Shown piece by piece: positions 1 through 8,663 of a stretch of DNA of 42,790 nucleotides. A program made the position numbers and the translations under genes. Where the stretch lies: the NCBI RefSeq assembly GCF_016841685.1, contig NZ_JAENYR010000024.1, forward strand, positions 1-42,790, given 5' to 3'. The notes below the pieces were generated by a model, which had not been told where the DNA came from, searched no databases, and saw only the letters and a program-made list of their open reading frames with translations. Source of the stretch: Thiohalomonas denitrificans. GTDB lineage: Bacteria; Pseudomonadota; Gammaproteobacteria; Thiohalomonadales; Thiohalomonadaceae. Position 1 is the stretch's first letter. Each line of letters starts with the position of its first letter.

Positions 1-13
1 CTGTTAGGACACC

Positions 14-166
14 AGATTACTTCGTCGCCGGGGCTCCTCGTAATGACAGCGGGGGCAAGTTCATCAGGAGGAGCCCCAAGCGGCGTGGCAATCTCGGGGT
101 TGGGAGTAAAGATTCCTTCGTCGCTCAGGCTCCTCGTAACAACAGCGAGGGCAAGTTCATCAGGAG
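14..166. repeat. Left-edge palindromic intergenic repeat, two copies
   Basis: Two 56-nt direct copies lie at 15-70 and 111-166. By eye they differ at about seven positions; both begin with GATT and end with AAGTTCATCAGGAG. The segment 68-95 (GAGGAGCCCC...GGCAATCTC) is an imperfect inverted copy of 14-39, so the first unit can fold into a hairpin. The wording resembles the widespread proteobacterial palindromes that read roughly as GCAATGACG next to GAGGAGC. No gene is visible in 1-207. The repeat lies downstream of the stop codon of the first glycosyltransferase. Confidence 0.7.
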
Positions 167-174
167 TCACTTTT

Positions 175-190
175 CCCAATCTGGATTGGG
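175..190. other. Short perfect hairpin downstream of the first gene
   Basis: CCCAATC, a 2-nt loop and GATTGGG form a 7-bp stem 18 bases past the stop codon of the minus-strand glycosyltransferase. On the minus strand it is followed by AAAA rather than T residues, so it is not a canonical Rho-independent terminator. It could still mark the 3' end of the transcript. Confidence 0.3.
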
Positions 191-207
191 TTCTACCGGC
201 TCCGGGA

Positions 208-1521
208 CTATATACGATCGGATACGTCTACTGTTTTCCCCGCACTTTTCCTTCCCGAAATGGATCGGTAATGAGCCGCAAGTTGCCGACCAATGGCTGA
301 ATAACTGTATTCTTTCTCTACCAGCCTGCGGGCTGCCCTTCCCATCTCCGTCTGCACCTGCTCATTGTCCAGTAGCCAACCGATCTTTTCGATGTAGTCA
401 TCGATTGTGCGTGCCAGGACCACATCAATGCCATCAGTCACGGCAATGCCTTCGCACGCAACGGGATCGGCCACCAGGGCCTTACCCATCGCCAGCGCAT
501 CCAACACCTTGAGCTTAGTACCGCCCCCGTCGGTAATCGGGCAGACATAGACCGCTGCAGCGTCGATATAGGGCCTTACATCATCAACAAAACCGTGGAC
601 GCGAACATCCGGTTCTGCTTCGCACAGGCTGACCAGTTTGCCAGGCGGCGCAGCACCGATGATATCCAGGGTAAGGTCTGGATAGCGTCGCTTCAGTCTT
701 GGCCAAATCTGCTCGGCAATATACAGGGCCGCCCGACGGTTCGCGTATGCGCCAAGGCGCCCGACAAAGATAATCCCTCTTCTTTGGGTTTTCTCATGCG
801 AAGAGGAAAAATAATCCAGGTCGACTCCGTTTGGGATTTCGGCAACCTTTTCAGAAAGAGAAGGCGCAACATCGATGAGACGTTCGGAATCGAGCCTTGA
901 ACACGTGACATGCAAGTCCGCCAAGGCACCTTTGGTCGCCTCGTAGCGCCTGATTTTTTGCCCTTCCTGCCACATGTAGAAGCGACGAAACAGATGCCTT
1001 TCGTTACGTGCTCTGCGCAACATCATTTGCGATTCGATATTGTGGTGATTGAGCAAAACGGGGATTTCTTTTAATTCATGCCGGTACTCGAGAAGACTGA
1101 TAGTGTCGAGGTGAACCGCATCGTACCGGAAGCGAGCCACCTGCTTTCTGATGCGCACGGCCATCGCGCGCGAATTCAACCAATTCACAGTGTAAGGCTT
1201 CATCCGAAATAGACTGGTCGCCAATAAGCCGGACCGGCCTGTCAGATTCACATCCTCGGGAAGAGCCTCAAATTGCACGGTCCGACAATATTTTTTCAAT
1301 TCCGAATGCGCCGTCTCAAGAGCGATGTCTTCGTCATCGGCAAGGTATTTCAGATAAGGGCGTTGAACGAACGCCAGCAGATCGACTGAATGATAACGAG
1401 AAATCTCACGGATAAGATTGAAGCTGCGCTGCAAGGCCCCGCCTTTTGGGGGGTAGGGAACCAAATGGGACACCCATAGAACCTGCAGTCTACCGTCGTC
1501 ACGAACCATATTCTGTTCCAT
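208..1521 (-). CDS. GT4-family glycosyltransferase (437 aa)
   Basis: Retaining GT-B glycosyltransferase, probably adding one sugar to the lipid-linked EPS repeat unit on the cytoplasmic side of the membrane. The N-terminus (LWVSHLVPYPPKGGALQRS) has the proline- and glycine-rich loop typical of GT4 N-domains. The acceptor domain carries IPNGVD near residue 230, and the C-domain has the donor-binding region PITDGGGTKLKVLDALAMGK around residues 330-350, with a glycine-rich stretch in place of the first Glu of the EX7E motif. It resembles the sugar transferases found beside XrtA/PEP-CTERM EPS loci, but the sugar cannot be predicted. The ATG at 1521 lies inside the 3' end of the upstream gene (23-bp overlap), so the two are probably cotranscribed. 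AGGTGA precedes the start; a second ATG lies four codons further in. Confidence 0.85.
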   Translation of the reverse strand: MEQNMVRDDGRLQVLWVSHLVPYPPKGGALQRSFNLIREISRYHSVDLLAFVQRPYLKYLADDEDIALETAHSELKKYCRTVQFEALPEDVNLTGRSGLLATSLFRMKPYTVNWLNSRAMAVRIRKQVARFRYDAVHLDTISLLEYRHELKEIPVLLNHHNIESQMMLRRARNERHLFRRFYMWQEGQKIRRYEATKGALADLHVTCSRLDSERLIDVAPSLSEKVAEIPNGVDLDYFSSSHEKTQRRGIIFVGRLGAYANRRAALYIAEQIWPRLKRRYPDLTLDIIGAAPPGKLVSLCEAEPDVRVHGFVDDVRPYIDAAAVYVCPITDGGGTKLKVLDALAMGKALVADPVACEGIAVTDGIDVVLARTIDDYIEKIGWLLDNEQVQTEMGRAARRLVEKEYSYSAIGRQLAAHYRSISGRKSAGKTVDVSDRI

Positions 1522-2695
1522 TCACCTGTTTACCCGAGCCAGACTGTTGGCCTGCTGTCCTTATCACCCCCTGGTAGATTTCCTGGTACTGCTCGGCACA
1601 TGCCGACGCCGAGAAATGTTGCATCACCCGGCGGCGACCTTCGTCAACCATCCTCTGCTTTCCTGACGGGTCACGTTCCAGCTCCAGGACCGCCTGTAAA
1701 ACCGAGTCCGAACCATCATCCTCAACAATCCTTCCAGCGTCTCCATTCCCCAGCACCTGAGGTATTCCCCCGACCCCTCTGGCTATGACAGGCACCCCCA
1801 ACGCGAGGCATTCCAGTAACGTCATTGGCAATCCCTCATGATCCGAGACCATTAGCAACATATCCATTTCGGCCAGGCACGTGGCAATATCCTCCCGAAA
1901 CCCCATACAATGTACGGTTTCGACCAAATGGTGACTCTTCAGGTAATTTTCTGTCTCTGACCTCAACGGACCATCCCCGAAGATATAGAACTCATATCGC
2001 CCAGGGCGTCTGGCCGACAGCTTTTTTGCCACGTCCAGAAACCGATCCGGCCTTTTAATGGGAACCAGTCTGCCGACAAACGCTATCCTGGTTCGATCTT
2101 TTCGATAGGCACAATGACCTGACTGCAAATTGACCGTAGCCAATAGGTCCGCAACGTCAATCCCATTTGGCACCACACACACGTGTCGGCGGCCATATAG
2201 TTTTGACAGGTTAGCTCCCAATTCCTGTGATACCGCTACTGTTGTTGATTGAAGGAATCGGGCCACCAGGCCGTCAACCGTCCGAAGCAACCACTGCGTG
2301 AATGCCACCGTTCTTTCGACCGGCTCGGGTGCTCCGTGGACAGTACGGATAGAGTAGACCCGGAAAAGTGAGTATGCTGCGAGCGCTCCCAGAAGATTCT
2401 CCTTGCGCCTGTGGGTATGCACGATGTGGGGTGGCGACTTCGCTTTAACGAGCGAGTAAACCTTGAAAAACAGTGCGAAACAACCCTTTTCCTCCTCCGA
2501 AATGACGTGGACTTCGATGCCAATCTGCCGCAGCTTTCGGGACAGGACCCCCTCGTTTAAAAGGATGACCGAGACCTGCACCCCCTCCAGGCACATCTGA
2601 GCCTTGACGAGATTAAAGATTTGCACCTCGGCTCCAGCCCACAGATCACCCGACGCAAGATGGGTTATGTTCAGTACTCTGGTGGTTTTTTCCAT
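1499..2695 (-). CDS. GT4-family glycosyltransferase (398 aa)
   Basis: Second GT-B enzyme of the same unit. N-terminal domain: HLASGDLWAGAEVQIFNL, with the glycine/alanine donor loop. IVHTHRRKENLL is near residue 90 and VPNGID near residue 180. The C-terminal domain has RIAFVGRLVPIKRPDRFLDV and the donor motif SDHEGLPMTLLECLALGVPV near residue 285, which contains the EX7E glutamates. Its start at 2695 faces the GT2 gene at 2823, leaving a 127-bp divergent promoter region in which I see no clear sigma-70 box. Likely role: transfer of an NDP-activated sugar in EPS repeat-unit assembly. Donor and linkage are unknown. Family assignment is firm. Confidence 0.88.
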   Translation of the reverse strand: MEKTTRVLNITHLASGDLWAGAEVQIFNLVKAQMCLEGVQVSVILLNEGVLSRKLRQIGIEVHVISEEEKGCFALFFKVYSLVKAKSPPHIVHTHRRKENLLGALAAYSLFRVYSIRTVHGAPEPVERTVAFTQWLLRTVDGLVARFLQSTTVAVSQELGANLSKLYGRRHVCVVPNGIDVADLLATVNLQSGHCAYRKDRTRIAFVGRLVPIKRPDRFLDVAKKLSARRPGRYEFYIFGDGPLRSETENYLKSHHLVETVHCMGFREDIATCLAEMDMLLMVSDHEGLPMTLLECLALGVPVIARGVGGIPQVLGNGDAGRIVEDDGSDSVLQAVLELERDPSGKQRMVDEGRRRVMQHFSASACAEQYQEIYQGVIRTAGQQSGSGKQVNGTEYGS

Positions 2696-2822
2696 CCCTG
2701 GCGAATCCCTAGATTGCTTGGTGCTAACTTTAGACTATTCGTTACTTTCGGACGTGTACGGATCACCCGGCAATCGTCGAACTTTTTCCTGGATTAATCA
2801 CCATCGACACTTCGGGAGCAGC

Positions 2823-3959
2823 ATGGAAATCATTTTTTGGCTGGCATTGGCAGGAAGCCTCTACAGTTACATCTTCTACCCCGTTGTTCTCACGCTTCTG
2901 CCAAAACGGACTTATGCAAAGCTGAAAGAGCCGCAAGAGTGGCCATCCGTAGCATTGATTATCACCGCGTACAACGAAGAAAACCGAATTTCCACAAAGC
3001 TTGATAACTGTATGGAGCTGGACTATCCATCAGGAAGGTTGTCCATCATCGTTGCTTCAGACGCATCAACCGACAAAACCGACGATATCGCCCGCTCTTA
3101 CTCTGGATATGGCGTGCGAGTCGTTCGTGCCCAAAACCGGAATGGCAAAGAAAGTGCGCAGCTCCAGGCTATCCAGTCGACGGATGCACCGATTCTGGTT
3201 TTTTCCGATGTCGCAACCCATCTTCAGCCGGCAGCGATAAAAAGAGTTGCCATCCAGATGACCGATCCAACCATTGGCGCGGTTTCCAGTGAGGACCGAT
3301 TCGTTACCGTTGACGGAAAAAAAGCGGGCGAAGGCATCTATATCCGCTACGAGATGTGGCTTCGTCATCTGGAATCGTTGGTCAACACTCTCGTCGGTCT
3401 CAGTGGCTCTTTCTTCGCTGCCAGGCGAACCATCTGTGCTGACTGGGATACGGGTTCGCCCAGCGATTTCAACACCGCGATGAACGCCGTTCGCCACGGC
3501 TATGTAGCCATATCAGATCCCCAGCTGCTGGGCATTTATCCCAACATCAAAAATGAAAATGGTGAATATCGGCGGAAAACCCGCACCATTCTGCGCGGGC
3601 TCACGGCATTGGCGAAACACGCCGATCTTCTCAACCCTTACAAATACGGGCTGTTCAGCTTCCAGATCTGGAGTCATAAGGTCATGCGCTGGCTCGTTCC
3701 CTGGTTTCTGTTTACCCTTCTTCTTGCATCCAGCAGTCTCGCGCTACGCCAAGGGTCAATATTTTTCATTTCAGCGCTAAGTTTACAGATTGCATTGTAT
3801 GGACTGGTTGCAGCAGGGGCAATTTCGCCCCAATTACGTCAACGGTGGTGGATTAAGATTCCTTTCTATTTTGTTCAGGCGAATCTGGCGACGGCGCATG
3901 CCACCGTAGCGTACCTTCTGGGCCAACGTGTCATTACCTGGCAACCATCGGTGCGTTGA
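2823..3959 (+). CDS. Membrane-associated GT2-family glycosyltransferase (378 aa)
   Basis: GT-A glycosyltransferase anchored by an N-terminal membrane segment (IIFWLALAGSLYSYIFYPVV) and about three C-terminal segments (residues about 280-360), an architecture shared with synthase-like GT2 enzymes. The catalytic domain begins VALIITAYNEENRI; VASDASTDKT supplies the nucleotide-binding Asp. The metal motif region reads FSDVAT, lacking the second acidic residue of DXD, and the acceptor motif reads PSDFN where TED/EED is usual. I chose the ATG at 2823 because GGGAG lies 5 nt upstream and the membrane segment follows at once. The frame stays open upstream to 2604, but that stretch overlaps the divergent gene. 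The stop codon overlaps the next gene's ATG. Confidence 0.8.
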   Translation: MEIIFWLALAGSLYSYIFYPVVLTLLPKRTYAKLKEPQEWPSVALIITAYNEENRISTKLDNCMELDYPSGRLSIIVASDASTDKTDDIARSYSGYGVRVVRAQNRNGKESAQLQAIQSTDAPILVFSDVATHLQPAAIKRVAIQMTDPTIGAVSSEDRFVTVDGKKAGEGIYIRYEMWLRHLESLVNTLVGLSGSFFAARRTICADWDTGSPSDFNTAMNAVRHGYVAISDPQLLGIYPNIKNENGEYRRKTRTILRGLTALAKHADLLNPYKYGLFSFQIWSHKVMRWLVPWFLFTLLLASSSLALRQGSIFFISALSLQIALYGLVAAGAISPQLRQRWWIKIPFYFVQANLATAHATVAYLLGQRVITWQPSVR

Positions 3960-5089
3960 TGATTGGTGTCCTGCCTCCTGCCGGTGATCCGATCTCTCTG
4001 CGACCAGCTTCCGTGATATCGGCTAACCCCTTCGATCTCCCGTATGACAGCGTACACTTCTACGGATCGGGTACCGCCGCTTTGGCTGCTGCCATACGGG
4101 CCGCCATTTCCCGCTCCGAAAAACCCAGTCCGGAGATCATCATTCCTGCTTACGGGTGTCCCGCACTGATAAGTGCAGCACGGTATGCGCATGCCCGTCC
4201 GGTTTTGGTGGACCTTCATCCTGAGACGCCTTGGCTCGCTATCCGGGAAGTCGAAGCCCACGTAACGGCTAACACGGTTGCGATACTGGCAGTCAATCTT
4301 TTCGGAATTCCGGAACGGCTGGAAGCACTGCAGCAATTGGCTCGCAAACACCATTTATCCCTGATCGAAGATGGCGCGCAATCGTTTTTCCATGATTTGG
4401 CCGATGGGTCTCACAGTGACTATCTGGTGTTGAGCCTCGGAAGGGGGAAGCCGGTATCACTGCTTGGTGGCGGGTCAGTGCTGGCTCGTACAAAACCACT
4501 GGCAGACCACCTTCCCGCTCCGGATTCCACAACATCCTCAAGCCAATTCCGAATCGCAGCTATCGCTTACAATCTACTGCGCAACCCTCGCCTTTATTGG
4601 ATTCCCAAGCGCTTGCCCGGACTCTCCCTCGGAGAGACTTCGTATTCGCCCCTCAGGTCTTTGACGGCGATGGACTCTGCCCGTATTCACGCCTTGATGG
4701 CAAACATCGCAGCCGCGAGGCGGCGCGATAACGGCACTATGCTGCGGATGCATCACGTGATTGCGCCATTCCATGAGAACGAGGTCGTCCTGGATCTCCT
4801 GGCATTCTGCTGTGAACAACCGTTCCCCCGATTATCCCGGTATCCCCTGCTGCTACCGGATCGCATCCGCAGGGACTCTCTCCTGAAACGCCTTGATGCT
4901 GCCGGAATGGGCGCTACTGCCATGTACCAGACCCCACTGCCCGAGGTTCCCGGGATAGACCTTGCCGTTGAGTCCTTTCCGGCTGCAGAAGATTTTTCCG
5001 ACCGGCTTATCACCTTGCCAATACACAGCGGTGTGACCGACAGGCATATCAATGCCATCGTTTCGATCCTCGGGGATTTCAGCAACTAG
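3959..5089 (+). CDS. DegT/DnrJ/EryC1/StrS-type PLP-dependent aminotransferase (376 aa)
   Basis: Fold-type I PLP enzyme of the sugar-aminotransferase family, expected to aminate a keto-sugar nucleotide for the EPS, using glutamate as amino donor. Visible features are the PLP phosphate-binding SGTAAL near residue 38, IIIPAYGCPA near 60, the pyridine-nitrogen aspartate in IEDGAQ (D138), and the presumed Schiff-base lysine in SLGRGKP (K164), followed by GGGSVL. The lysine context differs from the usual SFHxxK, so the enzyme belongs to a divergent branch, and another PLP reaction cannot be excluded. The ATG at 3959 overlaps the stop of the GT2 gene (TGATG), indicating translational coupling. The gene converges on the polymerase gene, with only 6 bp between the stops. 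Confidence 0.75.
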   Translation: MIGVLPPAGDPISLRPASVISANPFDLPYDSVHFYGSGTAALAAAIRAAISRSEKPSPEIIIPAYGCPALISAARYAHARPVLVDLHPETPWLAIREVEAHVTANTVAILAVNLFGIPERLEALQQLARKHHLSLIEDGAQSFFHDLADGSHSDYLVLSLGRGKPVSLLGGGSVLARTKPLADHLPAPDSTTSSSQFRIAAIAYNLLRNPRLYWIPKRLPGLSLGETSYSPLRSLTAMDSARIHALMANIAAARRRDNGTMLRMHHVIAPFHENEVVLDLLAFCCEQPFPRLSRYPLLLPDRIRRDSLLKRLDAAGMGATAMYQTPLPEVPGIDLAVESFPAAEDFSDRLITLPIHSGVTDRHINAIVSILGDFSN

Positions 5090-5095
5090 TTCCCC

Positions 5096-6448
5096 TTACT
5101 TCACCATGGCGCTTCCCGCTCTGTTTCCTGGCGAATCCAGTGCGCCCTCATCCCTTAGCTGTTCCCTGTGCCGAGCGACGAGACGATCCAGGATTACCGC
5201 GACCGCTATCAAATACCAGACGTGCGGATAATACAGTACCGAAAGAAATGCGCCGGTCGCCAGATAACCCAACAGCCCGACCAGTGCGGCCCGGGACAAC
5301 AGAATGACTTCGGAATGCCTTGTCTCGATTTTGTCCGGACGTAAGGTGGAGTAGAACCTCGAGATGGAACGCAGCATGCGCGAGAGCTTCACGATAACAA
5401 GCCCGAACAGTATCGCTCCCGTGAGGCCCAGTTCGGCGATGAGGGAAAAATAGGCGGAGTGCGCAGCTCGTCCCCAATTCACCTTGTTATGCCGGATATT
5501 GTATTCAGGGTCTCTTATCTCATACTCGTGAATTTGGTAGGGAAAGTTGTTGGCGCCAACCCCTAGGACAGGATTGTCGACAAACATCTCCCATGCCCTG
5601 CCCCAGTAGTAGATGCGCTTTTGTGCGGTACTCTCCGTCGGGTCATTAATGGTTTTCATCTCTTCCACGTACTGTTCCGAGGCAAAGAGCGACGCAATCA
5701 ACCCGACAAACCCAAGAAGCAAACCATTACGAAGACGATTCTCCGAAAACACGATCAGTCCGCAGGTCACGATCAGCAGACCAACAAACCCCCCTCGAGA
5801 CATGGTTGCAATCACCCCCAGAACGAGGACAACCGTTGCGCCCAGGTAAAGCAGCCTCTCTTTTCTGGAATTCCCCGGCGACTTGCTCATGAAAAACGCG
5901 TAGGGGATCGCGATATTAAGCGCCAGCGCAAGGTCATTTTCATCGCCAAGAAAACTGCCAGGTCCTTTCCCTCCGTTCAATATGCCCAGCACGGCAGCCA
6001 CTACGTGAAACAACACCCAGAGTCGGATAAACTTCTGCAGACGTTCATGGCTGTCCACAAAAGCCATTAGCGGCAACACACCCGCGAGCAGCGTGATCAA
6101 CATGCCTTTTGTGGTGACGAAAGCGACATGGTTATTCGCCGCATAGAAGACGCTAATCACCATCAGCGCAACGAACGCCAGATGCACCCGCACCAGAGGG
6201 CTCTTCAGATATCCCTTTTCGCCTTTCGTCAGCCACAGTGAAAACAGTAAAACGGAAAGAATGAGGCCGGGACGGATACTCCCGAGCGCAGCCACATAAT
6301 CCTGTGGTCTGACGTACTCCAGAAACAGAAACGTCATCGCCAGTATGAAACCGGCAGTTGATCGTTTTGGCAGTCGACGAACTCCCTGTGCCCTGCGCCA
6401 CGTCGGCTCTTCGTCCGACAATACAAAGGTATCTTCCGTGTTGTTCAT
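5096..6448 (-). CDS. O-antigen ligase/polymerase family membrane protein (Wzy/WaaL-like, 450 aa)
   Basis: Multi-span inner-membrane protein with the Wzy_C-type signature: MSRGGFVGLLIV in mid-protein, then the large periplasmic loop GVGANNFPYQIHEYE and HSAYFSLIAELGLTGAILF. The invariant Arg and His of this family fall in these stretches. In this context it would polymerise flipped repeat units (Wzy role) or ligate glycan to an acceptor; sequence alone does not separate the two. I chose the ATG at 6448 (MNNTEDTF), which leaves about 30 charged residues before the first membrane segment. The frame is open to 6613, but that extension has no membrane or family character. The gene is monocistronic on its strand and diverges from the sulfotransferase across 230 bp. 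Confidence 0.8.
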   Translation of the reverse strand: MNNTEDTFVLSDEEPTWRRAQGVRRLPKRSTAGFILAMTFLFLEYVRPQDYVAALGSIRPGLILSVLLFSLWLTKGEKGYLKSPLVRVHLAFVALMVISVFYAANNHVAFVTTKGMLITLLAGVLPLMAFVDSHERLQKFIRLWVLFHVVAAVLGILNGGKGPGSFLGDENDLALALNIAIPYAFFMSKSPGNSRKERLLYLGATVVLVLGVIATMSRGGFVGLLIVTCGLIVFSENRLRNGLLLGFVGLIASLFASEQYVEEMKTINDPTESTAQKRIYYWGRAWEMFVDNPVLGVGANNFPYQIHEYEIRDPEYNIRHNKVNWGRAAHSAYFSLIAELGLTGAILFGLVIVKLSRMLRSISRFYSTLRPDKIETRHSEVILLSRAALVGLLGYLATGAFLSVLYYPHVWYLIAVAVILDRLVARHREQLRDEGALDSPGNRAGSAMVK

Positions 6449-6678
6449 ACACTCGCCGGAAACATGAATGGTGCTCGTAAGTATAGGCAGGTTGGAGCGG
6501 AACAGAGGCAGCACTTGTTGACTTCTCATCACCGTTCTACAGTTCATAGTGGCCACGCGAATCGCAGACGACCTGGCGGTGGTCAGGAGGATTTCGCGAT
6601 CGGTCGACAGCACTGGTGGTCCATGCGTATCACCAGACCGGTGTCACTCCTGTAGGTCACCGCACGTAAATCGAGATT

Positions 6679-7506
6679 ATGCTGCCCAACTTCATTGTCA
6701 TCGGCGCCGCCAAATGCGGGACCTCCAGCATCTGCCATCTGCTTGGCAAGCACCCCGATGTATTCATGTCCACGCCGAAGGAGATCCACTATTTCGGGCA
6801 TCGCGAGCCTCACAAGACACCGTCCTGGTACGCATCTTTCTTCAAAGCGGCTTCCGAACCGGCAATCGGGGAAGGCAGTACCAGCTATACCCACCCAAAT
6901 ATCATCGAGCAGTCCGCGGCAGCGATCGCCGAAACCATTCCCGACTGCCGGCTTATCTATCTCGTGAGAAATCCGATCAAGAGGCTGGAGTCGGACTGGA
7001 AAATGCGCTATCGGGAGGGGTGGACCGCAGATTCGATCAACGCCGCCGTTCTTGAGCAGCAGAGCCTGATCTCCCATGGCATGTACTGGAGCAATATCAA
7101 CGTATTTAGGTCCCGGTTTCCTGACCAACAGATACTGATCCTCTTCCTGGAAGATCTGTGCAAAAATCCGCAGCGCGAGTTGAACAAATGCTTCCGCCAT
7201 ATCGGTGTCGATTCCGAGGTAAAAGTGGAGGGTCTGCATCAACCCCGAAACCGGGCCGGGAGTCACCGCGACGACCGATTTCTGCTGCGTCTGGCGCGAA
7301 GCCAGCCGTTCTTTCACCACGCAAAGAACCTCGTCCCTGAACGAGCAAAAACCCTATTAAAAGGGATCTTCACCAGGAAACACCACCCTCCCTCCGTGGA
7401 GTGGGACACAAGCCTTCGGGATGACCTGACCGCCGAATTCCGGAAAGATGCCAGGCAACTCCTGCAGTACTGTCACAAAGACCCCGACTACTGGCACTTC
7501 GAGTGA
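6679..7506 (+). CDS. Sulfotransferase domain protein (275 aa)
   Basis: PAPS-dependent sulfotransferase of the Sulfotransfer_1 type, predicted to transfer sulfate to a hydroxyl of the EPS or of a lipid- or nucleotide-linked sugar in the cytoplasm. The 5'-phosphosulfate loop is GAAKCGTSS (residues 9-17), followed by the PKEIHYF segment. The 3'-phosphate-binding motif is YLVRNPIKRLESDW near residues 95-108, with Arg and Ser in place. The length suits a single-domain bacterial enzyme, and no membrane segment is seen. It sits between the polymerase and a GT2/flippase/pyruvyl transferase run, so an EPS substrate is the natural inference. Related bacterial enzymes act on Nod factors, glycolipids or glycopeptides. 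Confidence 0.85.
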   Translation: MLPNFIVIGAAKCGTSSICHLLGKHPDVFMSTPKEIHYFGHREPHKTPSWYASFFKAASEPAIGEGSTSYTHPNIIEQSAAAIAETIPDCRLIYLVRNPIKRLESDWKMRYREGWTADSINAAVLEQQSLISHGMYWSNINVFRSRFPDQQILILFLEDLCKNPQRELNKCFRHIGVDSEVKVEGLHQPRNRAGSHRDDRFLLRLARSQPFFHHAKNLVPERAKTLLKGIFTRKHHPPSVEWDTSLRDDLTAEFRKDARQLLQYCHKDPDYWHFE

Positions 7507-7665
7507 TGTATCCCATCTCCGGGCTCAGAAGCCGACTCTTCGGTGGAACCTCCTTGATCATTCAAATGGGCTTATCTACCCTTCGATGGCAGACGCCGTC
7601 AGTTGAACACCCTTGCCCAGGCAAAGCGGCAGATCCACACGCCATAACGGACCCCGAGCCTTGAA

Positions 7666-8649
7666 ATGGATCATTCACGGCCATTAGTCAGCGTCATTAT
7701 TCCTACATTCAACCGGGCAAGACGGCTGGAAAGGGCTATCAAAAGCACTTTGGCCCAGGAACAGTACCCCATTGAAATTATCGTAATCGACGATCATTCG
7801 ACCGACGAAACCGAACAGGTTATCCGTAGCCTTTACCACCGTTTTGGCACAGTTCACTACTTGCGCAACCAACGCAAGAAAGGCCCGGGCGGCGCGCGAA
7901 ACACCGGGCTTTTGGCTGCTAAGGGTCCATATATCGCCTTTCTGGATTCAGATGATTTGTGGCTTCCGGGGCATTTGCAAAAGGCCATCGCGGTTCTCGA
8001 GGAAGTTCCGGAGATTGACTTGATATTCGGCAATCTCCTGGTCTTCAATCAACCGCACCAGCGTGCTTTGCCGGATTGGAGTTCAGGCAAACAGCAGCTT
8101 TCCGGACTCAGGACCTCCCGGCTTGCATGGGGGGTAGAGCGAATAGAGCAGCCGCTCTTCCATCCCTTGGTGGAGGAATCCTTCGTTTTGCTATCATCCG
8201 TAGTGATGCGTTCAACGGGTAGTAGCTCAACCGTCCTCTTCAATGAAGATTTGCGGTTTTCGGAGGACCGTGATCTGATCATTCGCCTGGAAAGAATCAA
8301 CCATTACCACTTCGCCTATCAACACCGCGCAACCGTACTCAGAAACCAGAATGACGCCCAGCTGACCAAGTCGGACAAAGAGACCCATCGCGCAATTCTT
8401 CAGTCCCATCTCTCCATCTACCGGCAATATTTACGAGAGTTTGAACTGGATAGAGATGAACGCGCCCATCTGGTCGACCTGATCTATAGACGGCTGTTGT
8501 CCCTGTCGTATATCCATCGCCAAATGGGTGACTACTCCAAAGCCATCAAAACCGCTGCCAATGCCTTTGGCATCAGCCCCCGTGTTCCACCCCTGGTTCA
8601 AATCGCAAAGGCGACGGTAACTCCCGCAGCCAGACTCAGATTTCGCTGA
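7666..8649 (+). CDS. GT2-family glycosyltransferase (327 aa)
   Basis: Soluble GT-A glycosyltransferase. It begins with VSVIIPTFNRARRLERAI, has the nucleotide-binding aspartates in VIDDHSTDET near residue 45, GGARNTGL near residue 78, and the metal-binding DSDD in FLDSDDLW near residue 94. FSEDRDLIIRLER near residue 205 matches the ED-containing acceptor-side motif. It probably adds one sugar to the repeat unit at the cytoplasmic membrane face. The last 100 residues are helical and not typical of a catalytic core. It lies 14 bp upstream of the flippase gene and is likely cotranscribed with it and the pyruvyl transferase gene. No strong ribosome-binding site precedes the ATG. Confidence 0.87.
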   Translation: MDHSRPLVSVIIPTFNRARRLERAIKSTLAQEQYPIEIIVIDDHSTDETEQVIRSLYHRFGTVHYLRNQRKKGPGGARNTGLLAAKGPYIAFLDSDDLWLPGHLQKAIAVLEEVPEIDLIFGNLLVFNQPHQRALPDWSSGKQQLSGLRTSRLAWGVERIEQPLFHPLVEESFVLLSSVVMRSTGSSSTVLFNEDLRFSEDRDLIIRLERINHYHFAYQHRATVLRNQNDAQLTKSDKETHRAILQSHLSIYRQYLREFELDRDERAHLVDLIYRRLLSLSYIHRQMGDYSKAIKTAANAFGISPRVPPLVQIAKATVTPAARLRFR

Positions 8650-8663
8650 CGAGTCTCAAACCA

